Shown here: positions 25,278 through 37,367 of the stretch, one piece after another
Numbering within the stretch: position 1 is the stretch's first letter
Layout: the number at the start of each line of letters is the position of its first letter
NCBI GenBank assembly: GCA_023846275.1
Contig: JAIUJO010000145.1
Coordinates: forward strand, 1,137,001-1,201,000
Source: Vanilla planifolia
Taxonomy: Eukaryota; Streptophyta; Magnoliopsida; Asparagales; Orchidaceae
Reading direction: 5' to 3'
DNA length: 64,000 nt
Notes under the pieces: model-generated
Seen by the model: only the letters and a program-made list of their open reading frames with translations
Database searches by the model: none
What the model was told of the DNA's origin: nothing
Position numbers and translations under genes: made by a program

Positions 25278-28200
25278 AAAATGTTAGTTAAATAACTAAA
25301 ATATTAAAATATTCAAAATAAATTGGGTGACATGTTAATGACAAACATACAACAAAACCTATTTTGAATTTTGTTTTCAAATAAAAATGTGCATAAAAAC
25401 AATAAAGCAAAAAGTTATCTTGATAAAAGGAATTTAGGACGTTCAAAGGAATTAGCATACTAATTCAAAAACGTATTATATTGGAAAATCTTTTCTATTG
25501 TATAATATATTAAAAAAGCGATTGCAATAATTTGATTCAAAGATATTATGTGATAAAACAATAACCATAAAATAAATTAGAATATGAAATAAATAATTTT
25601 AATAAGTATTTAAATAATCATACGTTATTAAAAATTTGTTGCCAAAAAACAATTCAAGAAATATAAAAAATATATCAAATTGTTTAGATAATAAAATAAT
25701 CCTAAACATTTAAAATTTCTTAGATAACACCTCAAAATAAATTTTTTTAAAAAATAAGGAGTATTCAAAATTATGTTTTTAGGAATAATTTTTATATTAA
25801 ATAAGTTGAAAAAATTTTCATTATAACTAAAAAGCTCAAACAAATAAAATGAATTAAGAAGTGTTGAATAATAATTTAAAGCAATCATTAAGATAGCAAA
25901 ATCCTTAAATTATTAAAAAAGTACTTATATGGTTCAGTAGCAAAATATTTTATTAATAAGTAAACATAAGCAAATTTTAATTAATATGTCAAAAATTTAA
26001 AAAAAATACAATCATAAACGAAAAACATTACTATAACAAATACTTATATAGTTAAGAAAGCAATAGCATGATTCATTTATCATAACATAATAAGAATTAT
26101 GAAAAATTTATGAAAAAGAAACCGATAATTGAATAGAAGGACAAAATGTTAAAATTAGATTACATTCGATGGCAAAAAGAAGTAGTAAAAGATTCCAAAA
26201 AAATATGAATTTTTTTCTCATGTTCAACAATTCTTATCATAACTATCGAGAAGACAAGTGACTAAATCCACTAGCGTTTCCTATGGTCTATCTTATATAA
26301 TATTGCGCTTCTAAAGATGTAGTTTGATTACATTACACAATCTATTGAATGGAAAAAAGTGAAAGAATAATTCATCTAAAAAGTAACAAAAAAAATTAGT
26401 TAAATTTTAATAATTGGACACAATTTAAGCAAAACAATGTCACTAAAAAACAAATGTAAATATTACAGTGAAAAAAAATAAAATTATTAAAGAAAAGTAA
26501 AAAAATAAAAAACCAACTAATGTTATGTTTAGCTAGAATTAAAAATATAATTATCATAAATAATTAAAATGTCATCTTGATCAATCACTCATGGACATGT
26601 CATTGTCAAGAAAACAAAAAAAATTGCAAAATGATCAAAAAAAATATTTTTTTTAATTTTTTTTAAAAATCATTTTAGCATAAATAATAAAATTTATAGA
26701 TAATTAAAAAATTTATAGTTTTTATGGAAATTAAAATGTTGAAATTTAATTTTAATATTTGACCTTTTACGGAGGTATTTTTAAAATGAATCCTCAAACA
26801 ATATTAAATAAATAAAAAATTATAAAAAAAGGTTAAAACAAAGGAGATGATGATGTTAAAAAGTTCATATTCAAAACATTATGTATAACACTAATAGCAT
26901 GTTTATGAAAATATAAACTTATTCAACTCAATTCTATAATTAAAAAAATTAACAATAAAAAAATCAATTAGATGACACAATGTCCAGTTCTTTAATTGTA
27001 TTTGTGTAAGCTGTCAATTTCAAAGAACTTACCTTGATAAAAGAAGGTATAAAAGTGGCCAAAAATTTAAAATCTCACACATAACAACTCAGTTAATTAA
27101 TTTAGAAAAATTAGTTTAATCATTCAAAAAAGGACTTCAAAATAAGACAAAATTGATTAATATGTTGACAAAATTTGAGAGTGCAAAAGACAAAAGTAAA
27201 ATAAAAAGAAGTTATACATTTTGAGAATTAATAACATTAAAAATTATGTTTTTTTACAAAAAAAATTATCATACTAGGGCAAAAATATTAAACATATATT
27301 TAGAAAATGAACTTTTTATATATATGAAATTAAATTAATTGAATAATGCAAAAATGTTAGGACTTTACATCAAAAAATAAAATAAAAAATAATAGCTAAT
27401 TAATATAGTTGAAAATATTGGAAATGATTTTTTAATTTTCAAAAGTTTTTTTGTCAAAATAAAATATATTAGCAAAATTCTAATTACATAACACTTCGAT
27501 AAGAAAGCTTTAAAATTACAAAGTAATAGATTCATTGTCATATTTTTAAGAAAATTATTTTTATTTATATGAATCAAAGGGATATAAACAAATCAAGAAA
27601 TTTAAACAATTAAAATCCCATTCTTAAGAGAACAAAAATGCTGTTGCACTTACATGACACTACAAATTTTAAGTCATATATTTAATGTTGCTTAGTTCAA
27701 TCCATAGGTAATCTTCTAATGACTACATCATAAGGTATAACATGTGCCATTATTTTGTATGAATCATTAAGATTATACAATTTAACACACTTTTTAGGTG
27801 GCCACTTGTGTCAAAATAGCATAAGAATATCAAAGTAGTATAAATAGTATAATTTATGTAAATTACTTGTGATCTTATTTGAAAGTTCAAATGCAAAAAA
27901 CATAACTACAATGCATTTATTGCTTTTACAAATTGTAATAGTTGATAAATTTAAAGAATGAAATTTATATATTAAATATTTATTAAGGCATATTTATATT
28001 AATGTAACACATATGAAATGCGTGCCTTATTATCTCATAAATTATGTATTCAAGAGCAATATAATATAAGCATGTTTGCCATATCAACATGAAGGGATAG
28101 AATGTTATAACAATCACTAAAGTTTAGCTACACTTGAGCAAAACTACTAACACTGATTGACTTAAATTCACAAGTGAATTACATAATAAAATACTTGATC

Positions 28201-29989
28201 AAACTCTTTAGTTAATTAATAAATTTCTAATTATAAAACACTTGATTTAAACATTATTCAAAAAAATGATTATCAACAAAAATAAGATTCTTACAAAAAA
28301 TTGTTGCATAATCAAGTATTCAAGAGTTATAACTATTTGTATTTCACTCAAGTGGCTTCATTTTTGTATATAAAACTATTTTGACAAATGAAAATTTAAA
28401 ATATGTAGATTTATTTGAATAATATTACAAAAACGAGTTTTCTATTTACTTACCACAAAGTTTAAAAATTATAAATCATATTATAATCTAAGACCCATAT
28501 ATGAGTTATTGTGATTTAAAAAAGCAAAGAAATTTCAAAAAATATTATTACATATCCATTGATTAATTTAAGAACAATTAAATTATGTTTATAAAAAATG
28601 TACAAAAGCATAAGAAAAAAATAATAACATGAACGTAATGAACATATAAATTATTTTCAGCATTTACACAAAAGATAAACAAAAACATTTCAAAATAATT
28701 TAATTTAACAAAGCTACACATTATAATAAAAATTATAAAACTAAAGATTTAAAAATGCAAACATCTGATAGAATAAAGCTGTGATAAATTTGTTTAAAAA
28801 AATATATAACGTAATTATTAAAAAAATATTCTTGTTATGGACTACATGAAAATTTTTATAAGAGAAATCATCAAATTATTAATATTTTAAAAACAATCAG
28901 TAGAAAATAGATCGTATAAACATGTCGCAAAAATTAAATAATACCTCATAATTAATGATGCTTATTTGGGCATGTAGAGCGTTTACGACGACATTAATTG
29001 GCATTTCCTCTTCTTGTAATGCAACAACTTCAGTATCATGAAATGCTTTTTATAATTTAGTACATATATTTTATAATTAGCTAAAATTATTTCAATGTTT
29101 CGTAGGTATTATTAAAGGGAATTTTCCTTTTTATGATAATATTATTATTTGAAGTTCAAATTTTTCGAATTTTTTATCTATAAAAATATATTTCACATAC
29201 AGGTTAAGAAATGTTTTTACTTATTAAAATTATGATTTTTTCTATCATTTTCTGTAAAATTAGTATTCCTTGAATAATTTATTCCCTTTTTTGTGAACTA
29301 ATAAGCCATACTCTAGCAAAATTTGATATAATTTTCACGATTTTACACAATGTTTTATTTTATTTACTCTCTTATTTTAATTTAGTTATTTTATTTTCAC
29401 ATTATGTAACACAATATTGTTTTTTTCAAAATTTATCAAAATGATGTTAATGGAAATTCTGAAATAATATATAATTTTAGTTTTGTCATTTATTTTCTTA
29501 CATTGAATTTTAAAATTTTTTAATAAATGTCTTCCTTGTCTATAGTTGTATACCAATTTCTTTGATATGTTACACAAATAATTTTAACATTTCAAATATT
29601 CAATATTTTGAATTATTGAAAATCAATAACTGATTTTTATTTTCATAGTTTGATTAATTTAAATACTATATTGTAAAAATATCTCTTGTTTTTCCATTAC
29701 GATATTTTCTTATATATGTTTCTCTATAAATCTTAACTCAATTTGGTTCACAATTTATTGGTTTTGTTATAATTGTTGAAATTCTTAAACACATTAAACT
29801 AAAAATTTACTTATATTTATGCTCTTTGTAGCTTCTTATATTTTTTTTAATATTAATAGCATTTATAGAATTATTTCTTTAGCAAATCATAAAAAATGCT
29901 TTAGGAACTTCAGTTCTTTATTTCATTTTTTAAAATTAAACTTAAAAATATTCAAATTTATGTAAAACTAAATAACTTAGAAAAACAAG
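23136..29989. other. Very AT-rich desert, no gene seen
   Basis: About 6.9 kb of extremely AT-rich sequence. From about 24,640 to 28,960 the plus strand is strongly A-rich, while the parts on either side are T-rich. Open frames here code only for Ile/Asn/Lys/Phe/Leu-rich strings and look like chance. A short (AT)n run lies near 25,259-25,277. Confidence 0.5.
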
Positions 29990-30215
29990 TAGATAATTTA
30001 GATAATAGAATATTGATAATAATAAAAACAATTCTTGACTAATATATTTTAAAAAATTTAAAAATATGTAAAATAATGTGGCAAATTCTCCAAGAACCAT
30101 CATAGATAATTTAGATAATAGAATATTGATAATAATAAAAACAATTCTTAACTAATATATTTTCAAAAATTTAAAAATATGTAAAATAATGTGGCAAATT
30201 CTCCATGAACCATCA
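29990..30215. repeat. 113-bp tandem duplication at the edge of a gypsy RT scrap
   Basis: The unit begins TAGATAATTTAGATAATAGA at 29,990 and again at 30,103. The copies differ at about three positions. The right copy runs into the RT scrap at 30,150-30,420, and both copies contain the antisense of the DGSWRICH motif, so a piece of RT was duplicated together with neighbouring sequence. Confidence 0.93.
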
Positions 30216-30420
30216 TTCTTTATGTTTTTAGGGATTAGAGGGACGTGTGAACAACATCTTTTACTTGCAAATGCTTTGTCAAATAAATCTTGGACTTGTG
30301 AGGTGACTTCTTGATGCTTAGAAGAGTTCATCCAATGATGTGTCAAATTTTGCATGGGTCTACAACATGTTTGATGCCGTAAAGGGGTTGCAAACCATGG
30401 GGTTTCTTCGTAAAAATTCT
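30150..30420 (-). pseudogene. Ty3/gypsy reverse transcriptase N-terminal scrap
   Basis: The minus strand reads QPLYGIKHVVD, then a piece with HQEVTSQVQDLFDKAF, SHVPLIPK and NDGSWRICH. This matches the start of Ty3/gypsy RT, where LPPLRDIQHxIDL, then a QVQELLDKGxIRES region, PxLLVPKKDGSWRMC, occur in this order. The match stops at WRICH, where AT-rich DNA and the tandem duplication begin, so the catalytic part is missing. It lies outside the LTRs of the gypsy relic at 32.8-37.4 kb, so it is probably from another insertion. Stops interrupt the first part. Confidence 0.7.
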
Positions 30421-32811
30421 AATGATGGTAAATAAAATTGATTCAATTATTGTTGTTGTCATAATATCTTGTACTATTATGGCTCTAATCAACTTCTATC
30501 AATAAACATTTGATCTATTTCATCATAAAACATAAATAAGATATTCTTCTTTGGAGTGGTGTGTGATTTCCTTTTAATAGGCTGGATTTGTTTATAGATG
30601 TTGATTGGTCTTGCTTAAAGCTTTGCAAATGATGTGCTAACTTATAATTTTACGCATTGCACGCAAGAAGCAGATCATGGTCATATAACAAGGGTCATCG
30701 TAAGATAGTTTTTTCTTTTGGCATGGTAAAAATATCACATAAAATCTCTTTGAAAGTATTGGCAAATTTAAGTGCTATAGTTCTTTGTTTAATGACATAA
30801 ATGGAAATTTTTATAATAAAAAATAATGTGCAGGTTTGGGTGATCAGTGGTCTCAAGTTTGTTGCATGCTAAACAATTAGTAAAAGTGCCATTGATTATA
30901 ATGCTATTGTTAATAATGAACATACAAACCTTTTCTCCAAGCTTGACAAAGGTATGGAAAGTGAAGGCATGTCTACAGTCCTCACTTCTCTTAGGTTTGG
31001 TGAAGGCATGTCTCATAACTATAAAGGCCTAGTGTCATTAATGGACTCATTGTAGTAGTCCTTCTCTTGGTAGGAATAAGATGCATATTCATTGATTTCT
31101 TATTCATACCTAGTGTTAAATTACTCAAAATACTCTTTTGTGATATATCTTATTGTGTGTGTTATTGCACTAGTATATGACCTCAAACGTTGAAAACAAG
31201 TTGCCTTAGCTTATTAACGAATAGGTTGGTTTGTTTTGATAATGAGTTTAAGGATAAGGATTGGTATGTGATGCACTGGTACATGACTTCTAAATTATCT
31301 AATGTTAGTGGGTTAGAAGTTGAACTTAGTTGATGGTTCAACTCTTTTGGCTGGATAAAGCTCCCTCTATATATATTCTTTATGTCAAGCTCAAAATTAG
31401 GAAAACTTGAGCAAAGGGACTTCATTTAAAGCACAACATAAATAGTACTCATCAAAATAAGTAATGTACTCATTAACATATTTTTCTCCTTATTTTAGCC
31501 ATGTTGTTGGTCATGTAACTAATTCTTTTACCAGAGTCATATGTATTTTTCTATGGTGATCCTCTTGATAATAGTGCATATCTTTGGTTTTTATTTATAA
31601 GTTAGTATTGTTAACAAGCTGCACTCAAGGAAAGTACACCTTTATTTTTCATCAAGTTTAAATCATTAGAAGCAATGTTCTAAGGAAAAATTAGCTCTAT
31701 GTAGTCTTCAGAGTTTATGTTACATTAAAAGATGGGAGTGCCATATTTTATGGACTTCACAAATTTTGTTTCATCATTTTCTTATTATCAACACAAGAAA
31801 GGGTTGTTGATTATAAGAAGTATTTTATTATGGTGGTTGGCAACATTAGCTTCGAAAAAGTTAAGCTAATTTTGAGCTTGTTCTAAGGCAATCTTAAAAC
31901 CATATTCCTCTTACTTTGCGTTAATGATTTATATCCTAATTAGGAGATCATGAAGGGTCATTTGTGATTGCTTATTATGTGGGTGCTCCATGTTGTAATT
32001 TCTACAAGATATTGAGTGCATATATTTTACCCATTAGAAAAAAGAAAAGAAAAACCCCATAACCATTCTCTCTTTTCTTCAAATTTTGTGCTGGCAAAAG
32101 AAAATTAAAAAAAAGGCTTAGTTTAGCTTTTCTTTTTCATCCACATTACAAACATTGGCATAATCAAGCTCTAAAGCAAAGTTTGTTGCTTATTAAGAAA
32201 CCTTAAAAAACACACATATAAGATAGTTATCTACGAAAACTTTAGTGAAGAGTGTACCAAGGACAACATAGAGGGGATTCCATATGCTAAGCTTAGAACC
32301 ACGTTAATAACACAAAAAAAGGTTATTTGAAATAGTGTTTGATAAAAGTAATATTGTGATAAAGAAATAAAAAAGCTAATTTCACATTAGGATAGATTAA
32401 AAACATTAAAAAATATTAGTGAGCATTATGGAAAACCCAAAGTAATGAGTTAACTTAAACACAATGCTTGTCCAAACACTAAAAAAAATACAATTAAGAA
32501 TAAGAAAGAAGGTAGCAATAGATAGAAGTGGCAATCCAAGAAAACTTCACGTGTTGAAGTGATAGGAGAAGGATAGTGCAGGGCAATAACATATCAAATA
32601 GGAATCAATGATGTGAAAGAAACATCAAAGTTAAAGGAACCATTATTTAGTAGTGGTAAGAAGGCATTGTAATAGAGTTGTAGGTAAGAACTTTTGAAGA
32701 ATGATGATTTAATGCACTGTAGTTCTCATTATGATTAATCCTAGACCTCAACAAGACGAAATGGAAAAAATTGACTTTTAGACATGCAAAGATCATCCTT
32801 TTCAATAACTA
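30421..32811. other. Intermediate-GC sequence with no firm assignment
   Basis: Base composition is less extreme than in the desert and the text looks like old coding sequence, but I could not match any block with confidence. It may be the upstream gag/protease part of the gypsy element whose RT start is at 30,150-30,420. Confidence 0.3.
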
Positions 32812-33186
32812 TATAATGTAGAGTAGATTTAGAGTTCTACTACGGTCTATACTAGAGCTTACAATACTGAAAATGCTCAATAAAATATTAAGAAATATAA
32901 TAAACATACTTTGTCATATTAAGGATTAGGTGATGTGTGTGATATTTTAAAACTTTTCAAAGATTGGCATTTTAAAACTATAGCTTTGGTTATTTAGTTG
33001 AGTAAAAAGCAATTATTTATAAATTAAGCACAAAATCCTATAAAAGATATTTTTGTCACATCTTATTTCACACATATAAAATAGAAAATTAAGACAAATA
33101 CTATGTGAAGTACTCTAATAGACAAAGGTAACTTTAATTTTAAATTATTTCTTAAAAAATAAAAGTTACTGATAGATTAAACCTTT
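32812..33186 (-). repeat. Left (3') LTR of gypsy relic
   Basis: Aligns with 37,000-37,367 by eye. Both contain GTAGATTTA, CAAAGATTGG(C/T)ATT, AAAACTATAGC, TTAGTTGAGTA / TTAAGTTGAGTA, AATAAAAGTT(A/G)CT and a GATTAAACCTTT end. Many substitutions separate them. Confidence 0.75.
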
Positions 33187-34019
33187 AGACGATGATGTGG
33201 AATTTAGCAAGAGCAAAAGTTTGTTTAGTTATTGACTCTCTAGAAAGAAGGTCTCTCACCTTTAATCATTGTCTCTCACAAGTGATTTGATTATTGGTTC
33301 TCGTAGTGGAAAGTATTTCACCTTTAACCCTTGTCCTTCATGAATGAAGTTAGAATCTCCCCAATTAGGGTTGAGCATATATGCATTGTTCATAAAGGTG
33401 GAAGCACCTAAACAAAATAAACTTTATTTTAACATTTTTTCTAATATGGTGAACATCGATATTCATAATTATTTTAAAATATTCATCACTAATTTAACAA
33501 AAATGAACAATAACATAGAAAGCTATGAAATTAGCTTAATTAATCATTTCCCAAATGGATTTTGTGTCTCAGACGAAGGTAATGGTAGGTCGCAAAATGG
33601 TCGAGTGAAAACGATGCTTTATGGGCGGAGGTCTCGACATGTTTATTTAATGTTTTGGGTAGGCACAAGTCCTACAAAAAGAATAGGTTGGTTGGACTGA
33701 AGGGTTGGCATGGGTCATTGTATGTCAGTGAAGATGAAATGTTGATCAATTATTGTTCTCGTTTAAATTCAAGTCACACGAGAGCATGGGTCTTCTCAGT
33801 TAGTGAGTGTAGGTGCTAATTGTTCAAATGATAGTGTTGATGAAAACAAATAGTCATGAATGGTGGTAAGTAGAAAAATTAATAAAAAAATTAATTTTAA
33901 GTATTTTTTTAAATAATTTTCAACATAAATTTTCATCAATAAACTTGTCGAACTATTGTAACACCAGCAAATACATATTTGTGAACTAATTTTAGACACT
34001 CCTAGATCTCCATCTATAG
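33187..34019 (-). other. 3' non-coding part of gypsy relic
   Basis: Lies between the chromodomain-like tail and the 3' LTR. Near 33,240-33,350 the plus strand has two CTCTCACCTTTAA / TTTCACCTTTAA blocks about 70 bp apart. No clear purine tract next to the LTR. Confidence 0.4.
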
Positions 34020-34740
34020 GTGAAAGAGAGCTTGATCGATCATATAGAGGTCATGGGCACCGTATTGTTCTAATAAGTGCTACTTGATATGGTGTAGGAT
34101 ATCATATGTAAGTCAAGAGTTTTTTGTCAGAGGTTTGCCCTTCCAGTAAACTAAAAATTTCCTAGCTTTACTATCTTTGGAAACAATTATCTCGTGATCT
34201 ATAGTTTTCTCCTTATTTTCTTTACTTATTTTGAAGCCTAATATAGTGCTACTAAAGGGTTTACTCAACATGGTTTATCAAACACAAATCGCTCCTAGGT
34301 ATTGGATGTGGTGGTTTACAAGAAACTAAATCCATAAGGTTAAATGTTATACTAATCCCATACTCTTCTACGAAATCCAATGCATACACACCAGTTCCCA
34401 ATTTTTGAATAACCTTAAAAGGTTGAGCTCCACAGTCTTGTAGTTCTTGTAAACTTAAAGAGGGAAATATTTTGGCCTAACTCTAATTATATCAAAGACT
34501 TTTTCATAAAAGTTTCTAATATTTCATTGAGTATTTTCTAGTTTGTCATGCCTTTTATTATTTAGATTAATTTTTTTAGGCATTATTTCTTTAGAAGTAA
34601 AAAAATAAATAAAATTAGAAGTTTAAAAGTCTATTAGCAAAGGAATAAGATTAATGAAAGACATTGGCTTACTATCATGAGCCTATATAACAAGTGATGG
34701 GTTTTGTAAGGTGGGAGCTCACTCTTATAGGAAACCAAAA
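34020..34740 (-). pseudogene. Gypsy integrase C-terminus and chromodomain-like tail
   Basis: Three family blocks are readable on the minus strand. First, near 34,700-34,500, PSLV...NLIPL and a RVRPKYFP stretch match the end of the integrase core (SPFxVVYG, PLDLxPLP) and the following linker. Second, at 34,440-34,322, PFKVIQKLG, YALDFVEEYGIS and TFNLMDLVS match the GPFKVLxKI...NAYxLDLP..YGISxxFNVxDL region. Third, at 34,200-34,090, KARKFLVYWKGKPLTKNS followed by a stop (TGA where TGG is expected) matches the FLVxWKGxPxxxxTW core of gypsy chromodomain-like tails, which in live elements can guide insertion to marked chromatin. The DDE residues are not present. Confidence 0.75.
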
Positions 34741-35599
34741 TAAGTCTCTTTGATCAAGGATCTTTCTAACATGGGTAATGTGGTCAAGCTTAAATTATGT
34801 CTTTCCCTTCTCTTTATTTGTGGGCCTAGAATTTTTTATAAATTTTCTTGGCATAAGCAATTAATGTCTCTCTTAAGATAGAGTGGGTGTAATGTGTTGA
34901 TCATTTCATCTTAATTGAAAGAACACATGCTAGTGTTATCCTTCAAAGTCACATACTTATAAAACAGCCAAGATCTTTCAAGGATAAGATGACTTATTTA
35001 CATAGGTATGAAATCACATAAAACTTAGTCATTATATCTACCAAATTTTAGGAGCACGTAACATCATTGCTTAATAACTATAAAGGTCTTATCTATCCAA
35101 GATATAGTGTACGGGTTAGGGTGTTTTAATAAATAAGCTCTTATTTGATTAGTGGAATCAAGGGATGTTATATTAATGTAACTACAACTCTCTATGGTCA
35201 TCATATATAATTGTTAATTTTTATGTTGGTGCTATGTATATTGGTCTATATCTAATCATCTTTTTATTGAGTTGTAGCGGTGCATTTTATTATTAAATTT
35301 TCATTTTTTTTTTCTAATTATTAGTCAATTTTCTCATATAAAATTTATGTTTTTCTCATGTTCTAACTTTACTTATTCATTAACACTTTCTTATTTCATC
35401 GTCATGCATATCTTTAAGTAGTTTGCAGCTACACACACTTTTCATTGTACATAAAATAAGAAATTATTTATTATGTGAGTTGGCTTAAAGATGGTTATGA
35501 TGGAGTAGATCAGAATATGAGTTTGAGAGGTTTACAAACTACAATGGATAAGGCAGATGATTAGTGTTGAGAGATTTTGTTGTTGGCCTTTAAAGGGTT
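34741..35599 (-). other. Gypsy relic interior, deletion region
   Basis: Protease, RT and RNase H should lie here but no motif is found, and the space is far too small. The sequence includes AT-rich text that could be later insertions. Confidence 0.4.
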
Positions 35600-36360
35600 T
35601 GGCTCATAATTTCTCTTAAAATTTGAAGTTCTACTTTCTTTACATTTCTAGTTATGAGATAACCTTTCATTAAAGTAGTAACATTTCTCAAGTGAAGCTT
35701 GGCATGTATATATTGCTTTAAACCTACCCTAAAATGAGATATTAGTATATGCTCAAGTTCATCTATATCGCATTTAGGTTTATAATCTCAAGTTTATTAA
35801 TGTACTCCTCAATTGATCCACCACTATAGAATAACATTGTTCATTTATCTAAAATTTTGGCACTATAGACAATAGGAACAAACCTGTTGTACGACCTAAC
35901 GTTAATAGTTCTCAAAGATTGGGCACTTAATCATCATTGATAGCATATTATCATTCTATGTTTGTATAGAATCTACAAGTAGGATTGATGAGTTTAGTCA
36001 TAATAAATTAAATTTTTTTTTACTTACTCATTTGTTGTCAATTAAAGTAATCATCATAGTAGTTTACTAGTCTACGAAATCTTTAGAATAAAATTTGACA
36101 TTAGGGATGTGTTGTCTATGTCAATGCCTCTCAGGCATTTCCTCCTTACTAGATTCATTGAGATCATCATTTTTGTTTGGCTCATCAAAAAGTTTATTTC
36201 TTCTTCTATGATCATGATCTCTTCTATGGATATCTTGATCAGTGTCATGGAAAGGATCATCATGTCTTTTATAGTTTCTACATCTCTGAGGATTTCTTTC
36301 TTCTAAATCATTGTGTGACACTTCTTTTACTATCTGTTTCTCTTTTAGCATTTTGATCAC
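35600..36360 (-). pseudogene. Gypsy gag relic
   Basis: The N-terminal part (36,360-36,121) is highly charged, rich in Asp, His and Arg (for example DHDHRRRNK), as in the region before the gag core of several gypsy families. The core (35,870-35,600) reads IEEYINKLE, then after a one-base shift CDIDELEHILISHFRVGLK and a tail with NVTTLMKGYL. This is the retrotransposon gag pattern SVEEYxxEFExL..RC.I.E.E....RFxxGL. Gag forms the particle that packages element RNA. Stops and a shift break the frame. No zinc knuckle is visible downstream. Confidence 0.65.
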
Positions 36361-36986
36361 ATTGGGCTAATGGTTGGCATATTTTTAACATGAGATCTTG
36401 GTTTAAATTTTTACTTTTAGTTTAAACTAATTCTTAATTTTAATTTTGCTATTTGATAAGAATTATTAGATCTCATCACAATTAAAGAAATTTCATAAAA
36501 GGAATACAAAGGAAGGAAAATAATTTGATATTTCTTTCTTTTATCTTTATTTTTAATAAAAAATAATGAAAACAAAGTAATCATAGCTATATGCTAACAA
36601 ATTTGGCATATGATATGCTTCTAACAAAATGGCAAATGATGAAGGTCCCAGCTTTTACAAGACCACCTCTTGGATAGAACTAGATAGTTACTAAGAAAGA
36701 TGATGAGGAGTCCTATCACTATGTTTGTACCATTTCCTAAAACAAAGTTCAGCCAAAAAAGGAAAAACATTTAGTAGAAACATATTTTGTAGAAACAAAT
36801 TTAAAATTTCTTTAGAGAATAAAGAAACATTTTTAATACAAAAACGATATATTTTTAATATTAAAAAATTAGTTTGAAACCAATATTGTTGTATTAAGTA
36901 GAAGATTTTTTTAATAGAAAAACTAAAGTCGAATACAAAACTTTTAGTGCACTAAATAAAAAAAAGTTTTTAATAGAAAATCAAAG

Positions 36987-36998
36987 TCTTCGATACCA
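36987..36998 (-). promoter_or_regulatory. Possible gypsy primer binding site
   Basis: The minus strand reads TGGTATCGAAGA immediately beside the right LTR, resembling the TGGTATCAGAGC initiator-Met tRNA site at the first seven bases. Its position is right for a minus-strand element. Confidence 0.4.
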
Positions 36999-36999
36999 A

Positions 37000-37367
37000 A
37001 CTTGAAGTTGGTAGATTTAAACAACTACCAAGGTGTAAGTTAAACCATACAATGTTGAAGATACTCAAAACATTGTTTCGAAATATAGAAATGTACTATA
37101 TAATAATCTAGGTAAATTGACACGTGAGGTATTTAAGAACTATTCAAAGATTGGTATTCTAAAACTATAGCACAGATTATTAAGTTGAGTAGACTACTCC
37201 TTAAGAATAATGCATAAAATCCAACAAAATAAATTTTTGCAACATCCAATTATTCACATAAAATAAAAAATTTAGACAAACACTCTGTGAAATACTATAA
37301 TGGAAAAGAGTAACTTTATCGTTAGATTATTGCCTAGAAAATAAAAGTTGCTAAAAGATTAAACCTT
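37000..37367 (-). repeat. Right (5') LTR of gypsy relic
   Basis: Partner of 32,812-33,186. In the minus direction it precedes the primer-site-like motif and gag, as expected for the 5' LTR. Ends are eroded and no target duplication could be read. Confidence 0.7.

Larger units (their letters stand above)
32812..37367 (-). mobile_element. Internally deleted Ty3/gypsy retrotransposon
   Basis: Two direct repeats of ~370 bp (about 32,812-33,186 and 37,000-37,367) flank gypsy coding relics in correct minus-strand order: gag at 36,360-35,600, then integrase end and chromodomain-like tail at 34,740-34,020. A primer-site-like motif lies beside the right LTR. Protease, RT and RNase H are not seen in the ~0.9 kb between gag and integrase, so an internal deletion is inferred. 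The short LTR and chromodomain-like tail suggest the chromovirus branch. All frames are broken. Edges are approximate. Confidence 0.75.

Noticed and set aside
23136-29989. Organelle DNA insertion, suggested by very low GC content
   Set aside because: No recognisable plastid or mitochondrial gene. The composition is uniform low-complexity A/T, unlike organelle genes.
36109-36306. Plus-strand hydrophobic open frame resembling a membrane protein
   Set aside because: It is the antisense of the Asp/His/Arg-rich gag N-terminal region, which naturally gives hydrophobic codons on the other strand.
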